The notes beneath the pieces were generated by a model that saw nothing but the letters and a program-made list of their open reading frames with translations, ran no database searches and had not been told where the DNA came from. Below are positions 1 through 11,113 of a stretch of DNA of 64,000 nt, piece by piece; position 1 is the first letter of the stretch, and each line of letters opens with the position of its first letter. The stretch covers positions 1 to 64,000 of the forward strand of contig CAICTM010000375.1 in the NCBI GenBank assembly GCA_903772945.1, written 5' to 3'. A program made the translations under genes and the position numbers. The stretch comes from Seminavis robusta (taxonomy: Eukaryota > Bacillariophyta > Bacillariophyceae > Naviculales > Naviculaceae).

Positions 1-4
1 TTTG

Positions 5-13
5 TTATAGAGC
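5..13 (+). repeat. left 9-bp direct repeat of element
   Basis: TTATAGAGC, identical to 15178-15186. It lies outside all element genes. Probably the duplicated recombination core left by tyrosine-recombinase insertion, though a 9-bp match could arise by chance. Confidence 0.5.
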
Positions 14-488
14 AAAGCTGAAGATTTAAGAGATAAAGGATAATGTCGTTCTGATAGTACGTAAACAATATAAACCTCACCTATATTAATTGACCCCCCG
101 ATAGATCCTAAATCCGATGGCAATAACGGTATATTCCGAGACCCCACAGTCTATAATTGAAATGTTCTTTATTGATGTGGCTGATGTTAATTCGGAATTA
201 CCACGGGAAGAAACCAGATAGGGATCGAGTTAGATAGCCAATCTGGTGTGCGACGTGTGCTTAGTTTATTATTGCGTGTGTAACGTCGTTGAGTATACCA
301 CAGCGCGTCCGCGAAACCGGGCGCGTGTGGAAGCAAATCAAGCCCTGTGCGCGCCGTCTGAGACGCACATGACTAGGATCATTATAATACTCAATGACTG
401 TGCTGATCGAATTCACAATTTCGAAGCACTCGCAAAGTTTCATTTCCCGGTTTAAAAAAAGTCACTTTCAGCCCATTACATCCAAACA
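14..488. other. left non-coding end of element
   Basis: About 475 bp with no convincing gene; the open frames on both strands here are short and unlike known proteins. It is AT-rich. A TTTAAAAAAA run at 451-460 precedes the first small gene and may be a promoter element. No replication-origin stem-loop with a standard nonanucleotide was found here. Confidence 0.5.
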
Positions 489-728
489 ATGACAATGACA
501 ATCCCGATGCCGTTTGGATGTGAGGAAATGCAACCATCGGAAGTTCGCGTTGTCGGAAGCAACGGTGCGGTCCGTACCTCTTCTGAGGTACTGGAAGACG
601 CGTCCATGACGGTAACTAAAGAACTTGAATCACTAGAGTATCTCAACACTCGCCAAGCAGTTAGTGAGATTGCTCAACTTTATGACATCCCAACCGCCGA
701 ACTATGGATCTATCACATGAAGGGTTAA
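489..728 (+). CDS. small hypothetical protein of element
   Basis: 79-residue acidic protein, not recognised. It starts at an ATG about 30 bp after a T/A run resembling those before other element genes, and is followed by a convergent gene on the other strand. The second half (residues about 45-75) looks alpha-helical, with Leu, Ile and Ala spaced as in a small helical bundle. No signal peptide or membrane segment. It could be a regulatory protein; it may also be a chance frame, although its position and start context favour a real gene. Confidence 0.4.
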   Translation: MTMTIPMPFGCEEMQPSEVRVVGSNGAVRTSSEVLEDASMTVTKELESLEYLNTRQAVSEIAQLYDIPTAELWIYHMKG

Positions 729-759
729 GAAGAGCTGGAACGATTCTTCAATATTAAAC

Positions 760-801
760 ATGCATCCGAGGCGCAACCCGATCCTACTGGAGAGGATGCA
801 T
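760..801. repeat. short inverted repeat between convergent genes
   Basis: Perfect 8-bp arms ATGCATCC (760-767) and GGATGCAT (794-801) separated by 26 nt, in the spacer between two converging element genes. Could mark transcript ends; a cruciform or origin role is less likely given the long loop. Confidence 0.4.
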
Positions 802-888
802 TTTAACCGCATCCAACCCTCGTAACCAACGCTCCCAATCCCTTTCCCTGTTTCCTTGTTTCCCTGTGTTCTTTCCAGGGGTATGGGG

Positions 889-926
889 TAAAATAATTTC
901 AAAAAAAAAGATCTAATATTATTTTA
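889..926. repeat. AT-only hairpin at 3' end of minus-strand gene
   Basis: Nine-base arms TAAAATAAT (889-897) and ATTATTTTA (918-926) around a 20-nt A-rich loop. The sequence TAATATTAT at 914-922 differs from the geminivirus origin nonanucleotide TAATATTAC at one base. The stem is AT-only and weak; a poly(A) or terminator role is at least as likely as an origin. Confidence 0.3.
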
Positions 927-1709
927 GACGTCCATCTTGGTGACACCCACATCAACCACCACCTTTTTCTGTGTAGTCTTCTGCTTTTTCTTAGCCTTCT
1001 GTTTGTCACCATCATCATCTGCTTCACGCTTGTTATCATCCAAAGCACACAACGTCAATGCAACGTCAGCCTCATCCGCAAGGAAGGCATCACGCACAGC
1101 ACACACGTCATCGTTCATCCCAATCGCCTCAACTTCCTTATCACCAATGCCTGCAAATTCATCAACCACAATAGGAACAATCTTGCTTCCAAGGGTGTTA
1201 CTTTTGCTAGGTTGGGTAACCCCGCGAGCCCATTTGGGTGCATTCTTTTTCGCCGTGATGTCATCAAAGAGCTGGTAGATTTGACCCACCTTTGAGGAAT
1301 ACCTCTTGGTCATCTCCATGTTGCTCCGATTGAAAACCTGTCGAGCCTTCTGTTTGGTCATACCACCAAGGGCATCGAAATCCATCAACTGTTGCATGTT
1401 CATCTCTGGGACATCTTCATAACAAATCTCATCTTCATCCGCCACCACACCACGAGAAGCACTCATGAGCCCAAAACCCGCTTTGATGAGCTGATTCGCC
1501 ACCACAACGATAGGCGAAACGTCCTTGCCATTGTCACTGTTGATCCTTTCTTGTTGCTTGAAAAACAACGCCGCAACCTCATGCAGGCTGTTGTCCTCCG
1601 TCTTCATGGCGCAAAGCACTAGTTTCTTCCTATGCTCGTCATCGTGGGAAACCCTGTTACCATCAAGGTTGGCGAAAGTGTAGTAAGTGTAGGCGCGATT
1701 CAAGCTCAT
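924..1709 (-). CDS. hypothetical element protein, basic C-terminus
   Basis: 261-residue protein of unknown function. The start chosen is the first real ATG in the frame (MSLNRAYTYYTF). The N-terminal 190 residues look helical and soluble; residues about 195-235 are acidic; the tail carries a strong lysine cluster (KQKAKKKQKTTQKK) that resembles a nuclear localisation signal. There is no membrane segment. It is divergent from the capsid-like region that starts at 2007, sharing a spacer of about 300 bp that probably holds both promoters. A nuclear replication or transcription accessory is plausible from the tail but not shown. Confidence 0.55.
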   Translation of the reverse strand: MSLNRAYTYYTFANLDGNRVSHDDEHRKKLVLCAMKTEDNSLHEVAALFFKQQERINSDNGKDVSPIVVVANQLIKAGFGLMSASRGVVADEDEICYEDVPEMNMQQLMDFDALGGMTKQKARQVFNRSNMEMTKRYSSKVGQIYQLFDDITAKKNAPKWARGVTQPSKSNTLGSKIVPIVVDEFAGIGDKEVEAIGMNDDVCAVRDAFLADEADVALTLCALDDNKREADDDGDKQKAKKKQKTTQKKVVVDVGVTKMDV

Positions 1710-4700
1710 GATTTCAGATTTTATGAGCAAGATCCTCCGCCGTTTTTTTATGTTTCCCTGTGCGATTTCATCTGGATCTTTGCGAGTGCGTCACTATCCA
1801 GTTCTCATTTGTGACAACGTCACGTCAGGTATCGTGTCAAGATTAACCCTTAAGAAGACGAGTACCGGTTTCGAAGAGAGGCAACACAGTAATAGGGTAA
1901 TCAAACGCGGGACCAACACCCCCCTAAGCCATACTCCAAAAGTAAGGCTCACTTTGCATTATGATGCAAAGCTCTTTCTTGTCTCATTTCTCATTCTTTA
2001 AAAAAAATGAACAAGTGGTTACGAAATCCAAGAGCTGAAGCGTCGAGCTACCCCAAGGTACACGACGGGAGTACACCGTACTCAATTGGATGCCAATATA
2101 AAGATACTTTCGAGTTCGAGGTAGAACCGAATAAAAGTTATGGTATAATGTGCTACCCAGGATTTAAAGCACAAGGTGTCGGTGGACAACTGTACCAACG
2201 AAACGAGGTTTACAACATACACCCTAAGGAGTTCGCAGAACTACCCTTTACATTAACACAGAAAACAGAAGGGTCTAATGAACTAGCCTTTATAAGAAAG
2301 GAATTGGGATCCTGTCGTGAAATGTTGGCGCGTTGTTTCTCAACAAGTGCGCTTTCACGCTATTAACACAACAGAAACGGCAGTAATTTGGGAAAGCATT
2401 CGTGTCGACACACGTGGCTTCGAAAAAGTTGTATGGGAGTATCATCAAGACGAAAACGGTCTCAATCCCATACCTGACTACCCATGGAACATTTCGAAAT
2501 GGCAGAACGATAATACATACTCAAGTGGTGCACTAGACGAATTACACCACAGCTATTTTCAACTAAACCTTAACCATCATTGTTGGCCATGGGTGTGCCA
2601 ATGCTGCATGAAAATATGCGAAGACAGCGACGACGCTATGAATACCGGAGAAGGTACCGGCACGGACCCAGCTGAAGACCCACCTGTAGACGAAGACTTA
2701 GACGACGTCTTTGATGATGTGTCCGATACTGATAATCACCAACAGATGGTACAGGAGACGATCCAGGAGACGAACCGGGAGGTCCAATTGGACCTATCCT
2801 CCTTTGATTGGTTTCCCACCAAGACCTAACACAAACACTTATACTGCCACAAAACCCCCCAAGAAGGATGACGAGACAGTCATGACAGAGTACGATATAA
2901 CAGAGTTCAGTATAGACGACATCGAAGTTACAGATTGGCCTGATGTTATACTACCGAATCCTGACCCAACAGTCAAAGAAGCGGATCCCAATGTTTGGCA
3001 ACGAGATCCTTTGACACCATCAGGTACACCATACGAAGTGGATAGTGATGAACCAGATGTGAGTGACTGTCATACGAGATATTCCGGCGAGGCACCCTCA
3101 AACCCGTCGAACCCCAATCCACATCCACAAGCTATCGAGAGACCCGAGATTCAAGAGACTAACACACCAGTGAACAGTCATATCAACGAAATGGATTCTA
3201 TTTTGAACCAGATCAACGCTTATAGAGCCACAAAAGGCTTGACACCTTGGTCAGTCGATATTCGGTTGACACAAGAAGCACTAAACCAAACGACATGGGT
3301 TTCCGATAACCCGAGGTCCATGGACAATATAGTTGATCCCATCACTGGAATTATCAAACAAGGTCACCCGATTGAGGGCTACCCCAACGGAACATTGTCT
3401 GATGAAAGAAGACTTAACTTTGAAACATCAGTAGAACGACCTTTGGAACTTATGTACCTCGGAAGCAAAGCAGACATGGTTGCCCAATGGATAGCTTCCG
3501 GGCTCCATAGAGCAATGCTAGAATCCCCGCAACACAAATCAATGGGAGTGTCATACAAGACAGCTCCCCGGTTAAGATACGGTGGCGTAGGATTTATGTG
3601 GATCGCAGAAAACGACGCACAAGCACCACCACAGAATCCTCCACCAGAACCAGAACCAGTAGTGGACATTAAAGACACTGCTTTGGATATAGCTGCGAAG
3701 AAGCTGAACTCCCCCTACAAATGTCCTGATCATCCCGATTATCCGAACGATTTACGAGAAGAACCCGAGCTGAACCGTCCGTCAGATTGGCAAGAGAATT
3801 TATCAATCGCAGAGATGCAAGCGATTGACGAGCTATTAAAGGACTCTTATGACCCTGTTTACAGGTATCATACTGCAGCCGGTCCAGGATTGTATCCGCC
3901 TACCGCATCCGGGAATTCACCCTGGTTAGGCAAGAACTCAAGTGTCTGGCCGAGACCCAATGAGTTTCCATTCCCGAATATCAACACAGTCTATACATAT
4001 GACGCTACTGTTTGTGGAGAATATGCCTCTGTATATGGAACAGATGATCCAGTCACAAACACTGTATGGGATTACCAAGAATCAGAGCATACACCTTACG
4101 AAGGCTTCAGGAAACCGGAGACGTCATCTGAAAGGAAACACCGATTAGCTAAAGAACAACAATTTTTGGTATTATATGACAACAAGTATGGTGGGTTGAA
4201 AACCCCTCCTACACTACCTGTATGGGTTTCCGAAAAAGGATGGCCTGTAAACGAACTGACCGAGTTGTATGAAGACTTTGGTCGATTAGTCTACGAAATG
4301 GCTTACTCCTTTGACATGAACGAAGTGAAAGATCCATACGGCAATCCTTTTGGAACACCACAAGAATTCATTGCTTTCAACTATTGGTTGTACCATCGAC
4401 AATCCACACCAGTGAGTGAGCAACCACCAAATCGCGGGGAGATTCCCGGGGAGCGCATTAATTTTATGGAGAGCACATCGCCACATTGGCAAGTTGTTCC
4501 CGACTTTGCTGAAACTGACGCGGACTTCCCATTTCCGCCAGGTATATTGGATGACGGCAATCCTATCAATGTATTGAATCACTTGAATACATTAACAAGC
4601 GACGCGTTATTGACACCACCAACACCCCGGTCATTTATTCCTGCGGATTTTACTGGATACGTATACAACAATGACTTCCCCGCACTCCCTAGCGCGGTAA

Positions 4701-7100
4701 GGAAGCCACCAGCTGACTACTTCACGTTTTATGCCTATCATCCTTATGAGTATTTACATGAGTATTCTAAGAGATTTGCCAGCAGATTTGATATGTCTGT
4801 GCTGGCATTTACCAAAGAGTTATTCGACCGTTATCACAGTTTAACTGAATACGAATTTGGATTCCCAAGTGACTTCCCTGCAGTGACAGTCGAAGAGAAA
4901 CTTCCAATAAGTATTGATGTTGTCATTGATTCATATATGACAACACATATTTTGGATCCGAAGTTTGAGAGCGAAAGGGCAATGCGACTGTTTTTGGGAA
5001 TGAGCTGGTACAATTTATTGGTGAGTTTACCATTCAAAGGCGTGGATGTTGTGAAAGCATCCACATTTCCTCGGCTACAGAAAGTATCACCATTCGGTGA
5101 TACATTGACTTTGGAGTTACCAAACGCTGAAAAGACGTTTGATTCCTACATGAGACAAATTCGCCAAGCGAATAACACGGAATGGGACCAGGTATTTGGT
5201 ACCGCAGATGAAATCATACCCAATGAAATGGTATTCATAGCCCATGGTTTTGCCTACAAAGAACCTGAGTATCAAACAGTAGCTGATTTGGAAAACGCTG
5301 GACTTGGAGATATGTATTTTCAAGAATTTGAAGGATTTTCCAGTCCCCTGGACAAGTACATGCACGAAAGGGCTATTGTCGTTGGACATCAAAAAGGCGA
5401 AATAGACAGCGAGCATGTGTGCACAGGGTATCCAAATGGTACCCCCAATCCTAATGCTGATGCTTCATTCATCTCATTCCTTAATATCACCAACGGTTGG
5501 ACATGCAGCGACCCATACATGGAATATATTGTCAACTTTCTCAATGACGAGAGAGTCGCATTAGGTAGAGCAAAGCTTATTACCCATGCACATCTTGTGG
5601 CAACAGCCCAACGTCATGTAAACGACTTCTTAGGACGTCAATATGAACCAACCATCATATCACCAGAACCAGCACCCTGGGGCGTGACTACAGCAGATCG
5701 ACTGGTAACCAATTATTGGATGGATACTTCCGTTCATACAGAAGTAGTGGCTGGCACAGACACACCAATAGAAGATCAGCTCGTGTACCCACCAGATCTC
5801 GAAGCTTGGTTGCATGCTAATCCGACAGAGCTGGCAAAACTGACAGCACCAGAGATGACATATATTGGAGTGGGCTACAATGATTCAATATTTTACAATG
5901 CAGGGAAAGATCCTGTAAACCACGCCCCCCCTACATCCACAAGATGGTCACTTGTTGCAACAGGTCCTGTTATTGACATCGCAGAACCTGGTAGAAGATG
6001 GAAGTATAGAACTGATGTCCCAGCACTTTGTTCTACAGTTCCAACACCTTTAAAGTGTTGTGGGAATGATTTTTACAAAAAAGATTATGAGACACCCCAA
6101 CCACACCCTCATCATATTCCTTGGGATCTAGATTTTTGGAGGAGTTTCAGACGTATGAAATTACACGCGCAAAAAACAGAAACACCATTGCACTACACAC
6201 ACTACTATTGGTGGTCCACCCGTGACAACACCAACAGGTCTATACATGATCATTATATAACGGCTATGCCAGAGTACAATGTATCATTTTCATTTGTATG
6301 GAGCTCAGTTTTCAACCCAATCTGGAATCAGTTACAAGACCCATTGGACAAGAATGATGGTCTCTTCGTTGACGAAGAACATGCATACGACTTCTTTGAA
6401 TGGAGGCATCAAGTGTTGCTCGGGGCTTCTTTAGATGGCATTTACGATAACTGGGATCCGATGACGTCGTCAATGGGCAATCTGATGCAGCGCTGTGGTA
6501 CAGAGTTCTACAAAACAGATGGTTCATTCCCACCGTACATCCCAGCTGACATAGAATTGCAAGACAAGATGAGATATGTTTTGTTCTACCAAGATATATT
6601 GAATGATATGAATACTCCAAGAACACTGTTTGGTGGCAACGAAGACACTGGAACAAAGTTTTTATTTCTAACCTGGATGTTTCGCAACAGACCAGCTGAT
6701 CGGACTATGCATGATCATCTCATTGGCGATGTTACGTCAGCCGACGCCTTTCAAACTGTCATGGCTTTGACATATTCAAGACCTAACGCGTTTGATGGAA
6801 CAACACCGTTTTTCTGGGAAGAACGCCGACCGTTTTTTGAGTGGCGTATTCGGGTAAAAAGAGGAGTTGAAGGATTGGACACCCTTCTCCCTGATGATTT
6901 GTTTGATACCTGGACACCCGGTACTCCTATTGTGATGGATAATTATCCAAATCCAGTGGGGCATGTTGAGACCATGTCAACACTCAACACAGGTCCTATC
7001 TGGTCGTCATATTACTTACGGTTCCCGAATACTTCCGGTATTGACGATACAAATTTGATACCCGGGGAACCAATCACAATGATGGACTATGTATACAACT

Positions 7101-7155
7101 GGTTATACCGAGACTTTGAGATCGATTTGAAGGGCGCCACCACACCAACAGAAGC
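7101..7155 (+). repeat. 55-bp direct repeat, copy 1
   Basis: Matches 7443-7497 at all but two positions; period 342 bp. It encodes the repeated peptide WLYRDFEIDLKGATTP inside the long insert. Near identity suggests a recent internal duplication. Confidence 0.9.
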
Positions 7156-7442
7156 CGCTACACTTCTAACACCAAGTGAACTACACAGCCGTCTTATACC
7201 CCCAGGTTGGGATGATACAGATACATTGAAGCTTTTGACCTGGTATATGACAAAGCGTCAAACACCAGACATGTACAAACCATGCTCACAGGTATCAACG
7301 CTTACCACAGGTATAGTACCCCCTATTGGGGTGGACGACATGTGGCAACCTTTTTCTTTTTATGAAAGCTATTGTAATGAAGGCGTTCATCAGAATCTAT
7401 TCTTGAACGATTTCTATATTTTTCTGGACTATCAAGTCGGAT

Positions 7443-7497
7443 GGTTATACCGAGACTTTGAGATCGATTTGAAAGGCGCCACCACACCAGCAGAAGC
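7443..7497 (+). repeat. 55-bp direct repeat, copy 2
   Basis: Second copy of the 7101-7155 repeat, two base differences, same reading phase, so the insert has grown by adding whole modules. Confidence 0.9.
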
Positions 7498-8018
7498 AGT
7501 ATCTTTGGTTACAGAGATTCATCCCACAGTTGACATTGGAACTATCAGCAACCCTGACAAGTTGGATTTCTTCGAATGGTATCTGGGCAGGAATGACAAG
7601 GTTTATGCCCCATGTGAACCGGAACCATTTCCAAGACCCCCTACATTGATTTCTAGATCCGGTGAAGGAGAAGCTGACATTTATATAAAAGACACTACGT
7701 ACGAAAATGGCATTCCCATTGTCACCGACAGGAAAGAATGTAACGAATGTTTTCACAAATCAATGTTATATGAATATAAAGATACAATCCTCATCCGATT
7801 TTGGGGAGCTCCGACATCGGTTAAGATTCGCGCTGAATTCATTACTAACCGCGAGTACCAAATCGTGGAAGGAACAAAGTTTGGACAATTTCAAACATTT
7901 AATAAAGGACACAATCGCGCCAAGCACGCCAGTGCCAGACACGCCGTCCGAAGAGACCCCGGTTTGCCTTCAGCCACAAAACTGAAAAGGAAGAAACCAT
8001 ACATCCCAGGTCATTAGT

Positions 8019-9098
8019 ATGGCATCATATATAATTAACCCGTTTTCACGTACATCTAACCCACCCAAACTACAAGATGGACGTATGGACAAAAGCATAG
8101 GCTTACAAAATAGGATTTCATTGGACGTTGTAGCTGACACCGTGACTGTAAACGGTTATGCACTGACAATGGTCGTTTTACAACCAAGCCTAAATATTCC
8201 AGCAATGGTTTACAAACTCAGCGACGGGCAAATTTGGAAACATGTAGACCCAGCATTACACGAAATCGCTAGTATTGACGACACGACATCCCCTACCGAG
8301 GTCACATTGGAAGGCCCAGCCAACTGGAGGGTTGTGTCTCAAGGACTCCGCATCTTGTGCACGGAAGCTGAGACCAACCAAGAAGGATACTTCGAAACGG
8401 TGTCCATTCCAACTCGTCATGGAACATCAACCAAAACCTCCAAAGCAAAAAGTACCGCCCAAGCTTTAGAGAGAAAAGGAGTCTCTATGTCTATCCCCGA
8501 GATCGCCCGTTTATACGGACAAGTGGACAAATGGAGAGACTCACAGACTTATATGTCAGGTAGTTTTCACCACCAGAATGAACTTCAGTACCGACAACTA
8601 CCAAATGATGTCAGTCATCCAATCAACCATTTGAAAAAGAAATATGTCTTAGGCGACAGCAATTACAGTGATTTCGTAGACGATATGCAAGATTTGTCGT
8701 TTCAAACGCGTATTATTCTGTTAAGGTCACACCCAGAACGAAAATTTAACATTCAAGTCGTAATGAATTACGAACTTCAATACCCACCGGAACATCTAGT
8801 TTACGCGTTTGAAACACAAAACGAGGTTCAATCGCTGGTCAACGCGGTTCATTTTGCATCGGGACCATTTCTATTGGAACAGACAGTGATGATGCATGAA
8901 GCCGTGAATGGTGTCCAACCTAACACTAACTCTACACGGACGATAATCCCTGACGTCGTGGGAGTTGGTGGCGCCCAAAATGGCCGCAAGCGCACCGCTG
9001 CGTTGAACGCCGACGAGCTTGTAAATATGATGCAGCACATGTCAGAACGCAACAATCGATTTGACCGCCATTTATTCAAGAAAAGAAAATATAATTAA
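8019..9098 (+). CDS. capsid-like protein, second paralogue
   Basis: 359-residue protein beginning one base after the previous region ends. It shares landmarks with the capsid at 10091-11113: N-P near residue 7, P-x-x-x-D-G near residue 20, N-W-R-V-V-S near residue 107, Y-M-S-G near residue 178, and a C-terminal beta strand pair (NIQVVMNYELQY against ILIDFYGNYEF). Unlike that protein it lacks an arginine-rich N-terminus but ends in a basic stretch. A single jelly-roll fold is the natural inference. It may be a minor capsid or vertex protein. No match to a named family can be claimed from reading alone. Confidence 0.6.
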   Translation: MASYIINPFSRTSNPPKLQDGRMDKSIGLQNRISLDVVADTVTVNGYALTMVVLQPSLNIPAMVYKLSDGQIWKHVDPALHEIASIDDTTSPTEVTLEGPANWRVVSQGLRILCTEAETNQEGYFETVSIPTRHGTSTKTSKAKSTAQALERKGVSMSIPEIARLYGQVDKWRDSQTYMSGSFHHQNELQYRQLPNDVSHPINHLKKKYVLGDSNYSDFVDDMQDLSFQTRIILLRSHPERKFNIQVVMNYELQYPPEHLVYAFETQNEVQSLVNAVHFASGPFLLEQTVMMHEAVNGVQPNTNSTRTIIPDVVGVGGAQNGRKRTAALNADELVNMMQHMSERNNRFDRHLFKKRKYN

Positions 9099-9131
9099 TC
9101 ATAACTTTAAAAACCATTTTGTGTGAACAAG

Positions 9132-10061
9132 ATGGTTGTTGCTTCCGCGGCCAAAAATTGGTGTTTTACTTTAAACAATTATACGGATGAAGATGTTGAA
9201 CGCATAAAATCGTTGAACGACGTTGCCTATGCTGTTATTGGTAAGGAAATTGCACCTGAAACCGGCACTCCACATCTTCAGGGATATATTCAATTCAAAA
9301 AAAAGAAACGTATGCGTCAGGTACAAGCGGCAATCAAACTTAATATGCATTGTGAAGGTACTAGATACGTTGATGAGTCAATTGCTTACTGTAAAAAAGA
9401 CGGAGATTTTTTCGAGATAGGCAGTCGTGCTGACTTAACACAGGCTAGAAAAAGAACCGACCTACAGGCCTTCATGGAGACAGTTGAAAACGGAGAACGT
9501 GACCCCAAAGTGCTTCGCAAGTTACACGCAACAGTTGCTGCGAACTACCATCGCTTCTTCCATGATTATATCCAGGACAACGCCCCAAAACGTATTTTGG
9601 GCGAGTTTAATTATCGGGAATGGCAAGCTAATCTGGCGGAAGTACTTAACGGTGAGCCAAACAAACGTGAGATTATTTTTGTTGTTGACGTCACTGGTAA
9701 CGAAGGAAAGACATGGTTTGCACACACTTATTGTCGCAAACACGAACAGACAAATCGTTGCCAAGTCATTGTCCCCGGTAAAAAGGCTGACATGGCTTAC
9801 ACTCTAATCTCGGAACCATTGGTCGTGTTCTTTGACTGCCCCCGGTCGAAACAAGGGGATTTTATTCAGTACGATTTTTTGGAAGAAGTGAAGAACGGAT
9901 ACGTGTTTTCTAGTAAATACGATTCACGGAACAAAGAATTCGACACACCACACGTGATTGTGTTAATGAACGAAGAACCAGATATGTCTAAATTATCCAG
10001 TGACCGATACAATATCATTTACTTAAATGAAACGATGCCTGCGATGGTTTTAAATGACTAA
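9132..10061 (+). CDS. rep: CRESS-DNA replication initiator (Rep)
   Basis: 309-residue rolling-circle replication protein. The HUH endonuclease motifs are in order: motif I C-F-T-L-N-N (residues about 11-16), motif II H-L-Q-G-Y (about 48-52) and motif III Y-C-K-K-D (about 85-89), where the tyrosine is the nicking residue. A P-loop (V-T-G-N-E-G-K-T-W, about 190-198) and a Walker B-like V-V-F-F-D-C follow, as in the superfamily 3 helicase half of circovirus, bacilladnavirus and related Reps. Length is usual for the family. Start: the first ATG, MVVASAAKNW. It converges with the capsid gene across a 29-bp spacer, the ambisense layout common in CRESS viruses. It should nick a stem-loop origin on a circular form of the element. 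Which Rep clade it joins cannot be told by eye. Confidence 0.92.
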   Translation: MVVASAAKNWCFTLNNYTDEDVERIKSLNDVAYAVIGKEIAPETGTPHLQGYIQFKKKKRMRQVQAAIKLNMHCEGTRYVDESIAYCKKDGDFFEIGSRADLTQARKRTDLQAFMETVENGERDPKVLRKLHATVAANYHRFFHDYIQDNAPKRILGEFNYREWQANLAEVLNGEPNKREIIFVVDVTGNEGKTWFAHTYCRKHEQTNRCQVIVPGKKADMAYTLISEPLVVFFDCPRSKQGDFIQYDFLEEVKNGYVFSSKYDSRNKEFDTPHVIVLMNEEPDMSKLSSDRYNIIYLNETMPAMVLND

Positions 10062-10090
10062 TATTTGTTATTGCTTTTTAGATAACGGCA

Positions 10091-11113
10091 CTAATGTGCT
10101 GCCTTTATTGTGCGTAGCCGCTTCTTTTGTTGTACTGCAGACAATGTTGCCGGATATACTTGATTCGTACTATTCATGAATTGTGCTACATGCGAATTAG
10201 CCCGGTAGTTAAATTCGTAATTCCCATAGAAATCGATTAAGATCCGCGTGGTTTCATTTCCCCAAATGTCTACCAAAATCATATCAAAAGAATCGTCTTG
10301 TAATTGTGTTGAAGATGTGCTGTCAACAGCAAATAAGACCCACGGATGCAAATGATTTTCGGTTGCTAACATGAAATCTTTTCGTATAAGGTCTTTAATT
10401 CTTCCCGAGCTAAAGGAATTATCATTTGGCCATGTAGCTCTTTCTGGCAACTCGTCAGTAACAGGGTAATGGCTACCAGCTGTAACCCTGTGTTTATTAT
10501 TGTGACATTGTTTAAGACGAATTGCTTGCCAATGACCGTTGTTTTGTTCATCGCTGTTGATAGTTCTGATTTTCATCCCACAACTCACTAACCGCCAACC
10601 TTCCAAATCAGATGGATTGTTAGGGATTATTCCAATGTTTTCTCCCGTGGTGGGAGGAGCAGTAAGACCTGCTCCAGGTCCCCCACCTGTCGTTAGCGGT
10701 CGTTTGGCAAATGCTAAGTCCGCTGGATCGTTTAGGTTGTCGGCGGACCAAGTTGATGTGGATACTTTTCTTTTCAGGATAGCACCAAAACACGTAAAAC
10801 CCGGATATAAAAGAATTTGAATATTTCCTCCGTTGGCTGCATTACCTTCACCCACTAGCTGTGATCGATAACTGACACCAAGAGTCATGTTACGTGATCC
10901 ATCTGGGATTCGAGGCGCCTGAGTCTTTAGTGACATGGGATTCAAATAGACGGCGAGCTCCCGCGCCGCTTGGCTAGTTCCATAATTCGAGGAACGTTTG
11001 AACGTGGATCGACGTTTACCACCATATTTTCGTTTGAAGCTACTTTTAAAGCTAGATTTACGACCCCCTCGTTTTGCGGTCCTACGACCTGTTGTTCGTC
11101 TTCGTACAGCCAT
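10091..11113 (-). CDS. cap: capsid protein with arginine-rich N-terminus
   Basis: 340-residue protein. The first 42 residues are nearly all Arg, Lys, Ser, Thr and Gly (starting MAVRRRTTGRRTAKR), the nucleic-acid-binding arm and nuclear signal typical of CRESS-DNA and small RNA virus capsids. The remaining 300 residues are strand-rich with no signal peptide or membrane segment, consistent with a single jelly roll. Key landmarks shared with two other regions of the element are G-W-R-L-V-S, S-F-S-S-G and H-P-W-V. Only this one of the three has the basic arm, so it is the best candidate for the major, genome-packing capsid. It is convergent with rep and divergent from the cyclin, from whose start it is separated by 24 bp. 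Confidence 0.8.
   Translation of the reverse strand: MAVRRRTTGRRTAKRGGRKSSFKSSFKRKYGGKRRSTFKRSSNYGTSQAARELAVYLNPMSLKTQAPRIPDGSRNMTLGVSYRSQLVGEGNAANGGNIQILLYPGFTCFGAILKRKVSTSTWSADNLNDPADLAFAKRPLTTGGGPGAGLTAPPTTGENIGIIPNNPSDLEGWRLVSCGMKIRTINSDEQNNGHWQAIRLKQCHNNKHRVTAGSHYPVTDELPERATWPNDNSFSSGRIKDLIRKDFMLATENHLHPWVLFAVDSTSSTQLQDDSFDMILVDIWGNETTRILIDFYGNYEFNYRANSHVAQFMNSTNQVYPATLSAVQQKKRLRTIKAAH

Larger units (their letters stand above)
2007..8017 (+). pseudogene. capsid-like region with giant CAP-domain insert
   Basis: The left end (to about 2.6 kb) resembles the element's other two capsid-like proteins: an N-P...D-G segment, a W-R-V-V-S segment, and a Y-S-S-G motif followed by W-P-W-V. The right end (about 7.7-7.9 kb) resembles the C-terminal strands of the same proteins. 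Between them lies about 5 kb coding for a long acidic, aromatic-rich insert. Two stretches (about 3191-3630 and 5515-5980) resemble CAP/SCP (PR-1, CRISP) domains: an N-x-x-R helix, and an H-R...S-P-x-H-x-x-M-G-V-x-Y type end. The rest has repeated W-x-x-R and H-D-H modules and an internal duplication. The region looks broken, about two breaks. Inference: a minor capsid or spike component bearing a receptor- or sterol-binding-like insert. Confidence 0.6.

Noticed and set aside
10062-10090. GTTAT/ATAAC hairpin between rep and cap as the replication origin
   Set aside because: Only five base pairs and no nonanucleotide-like loop; too weak to call.
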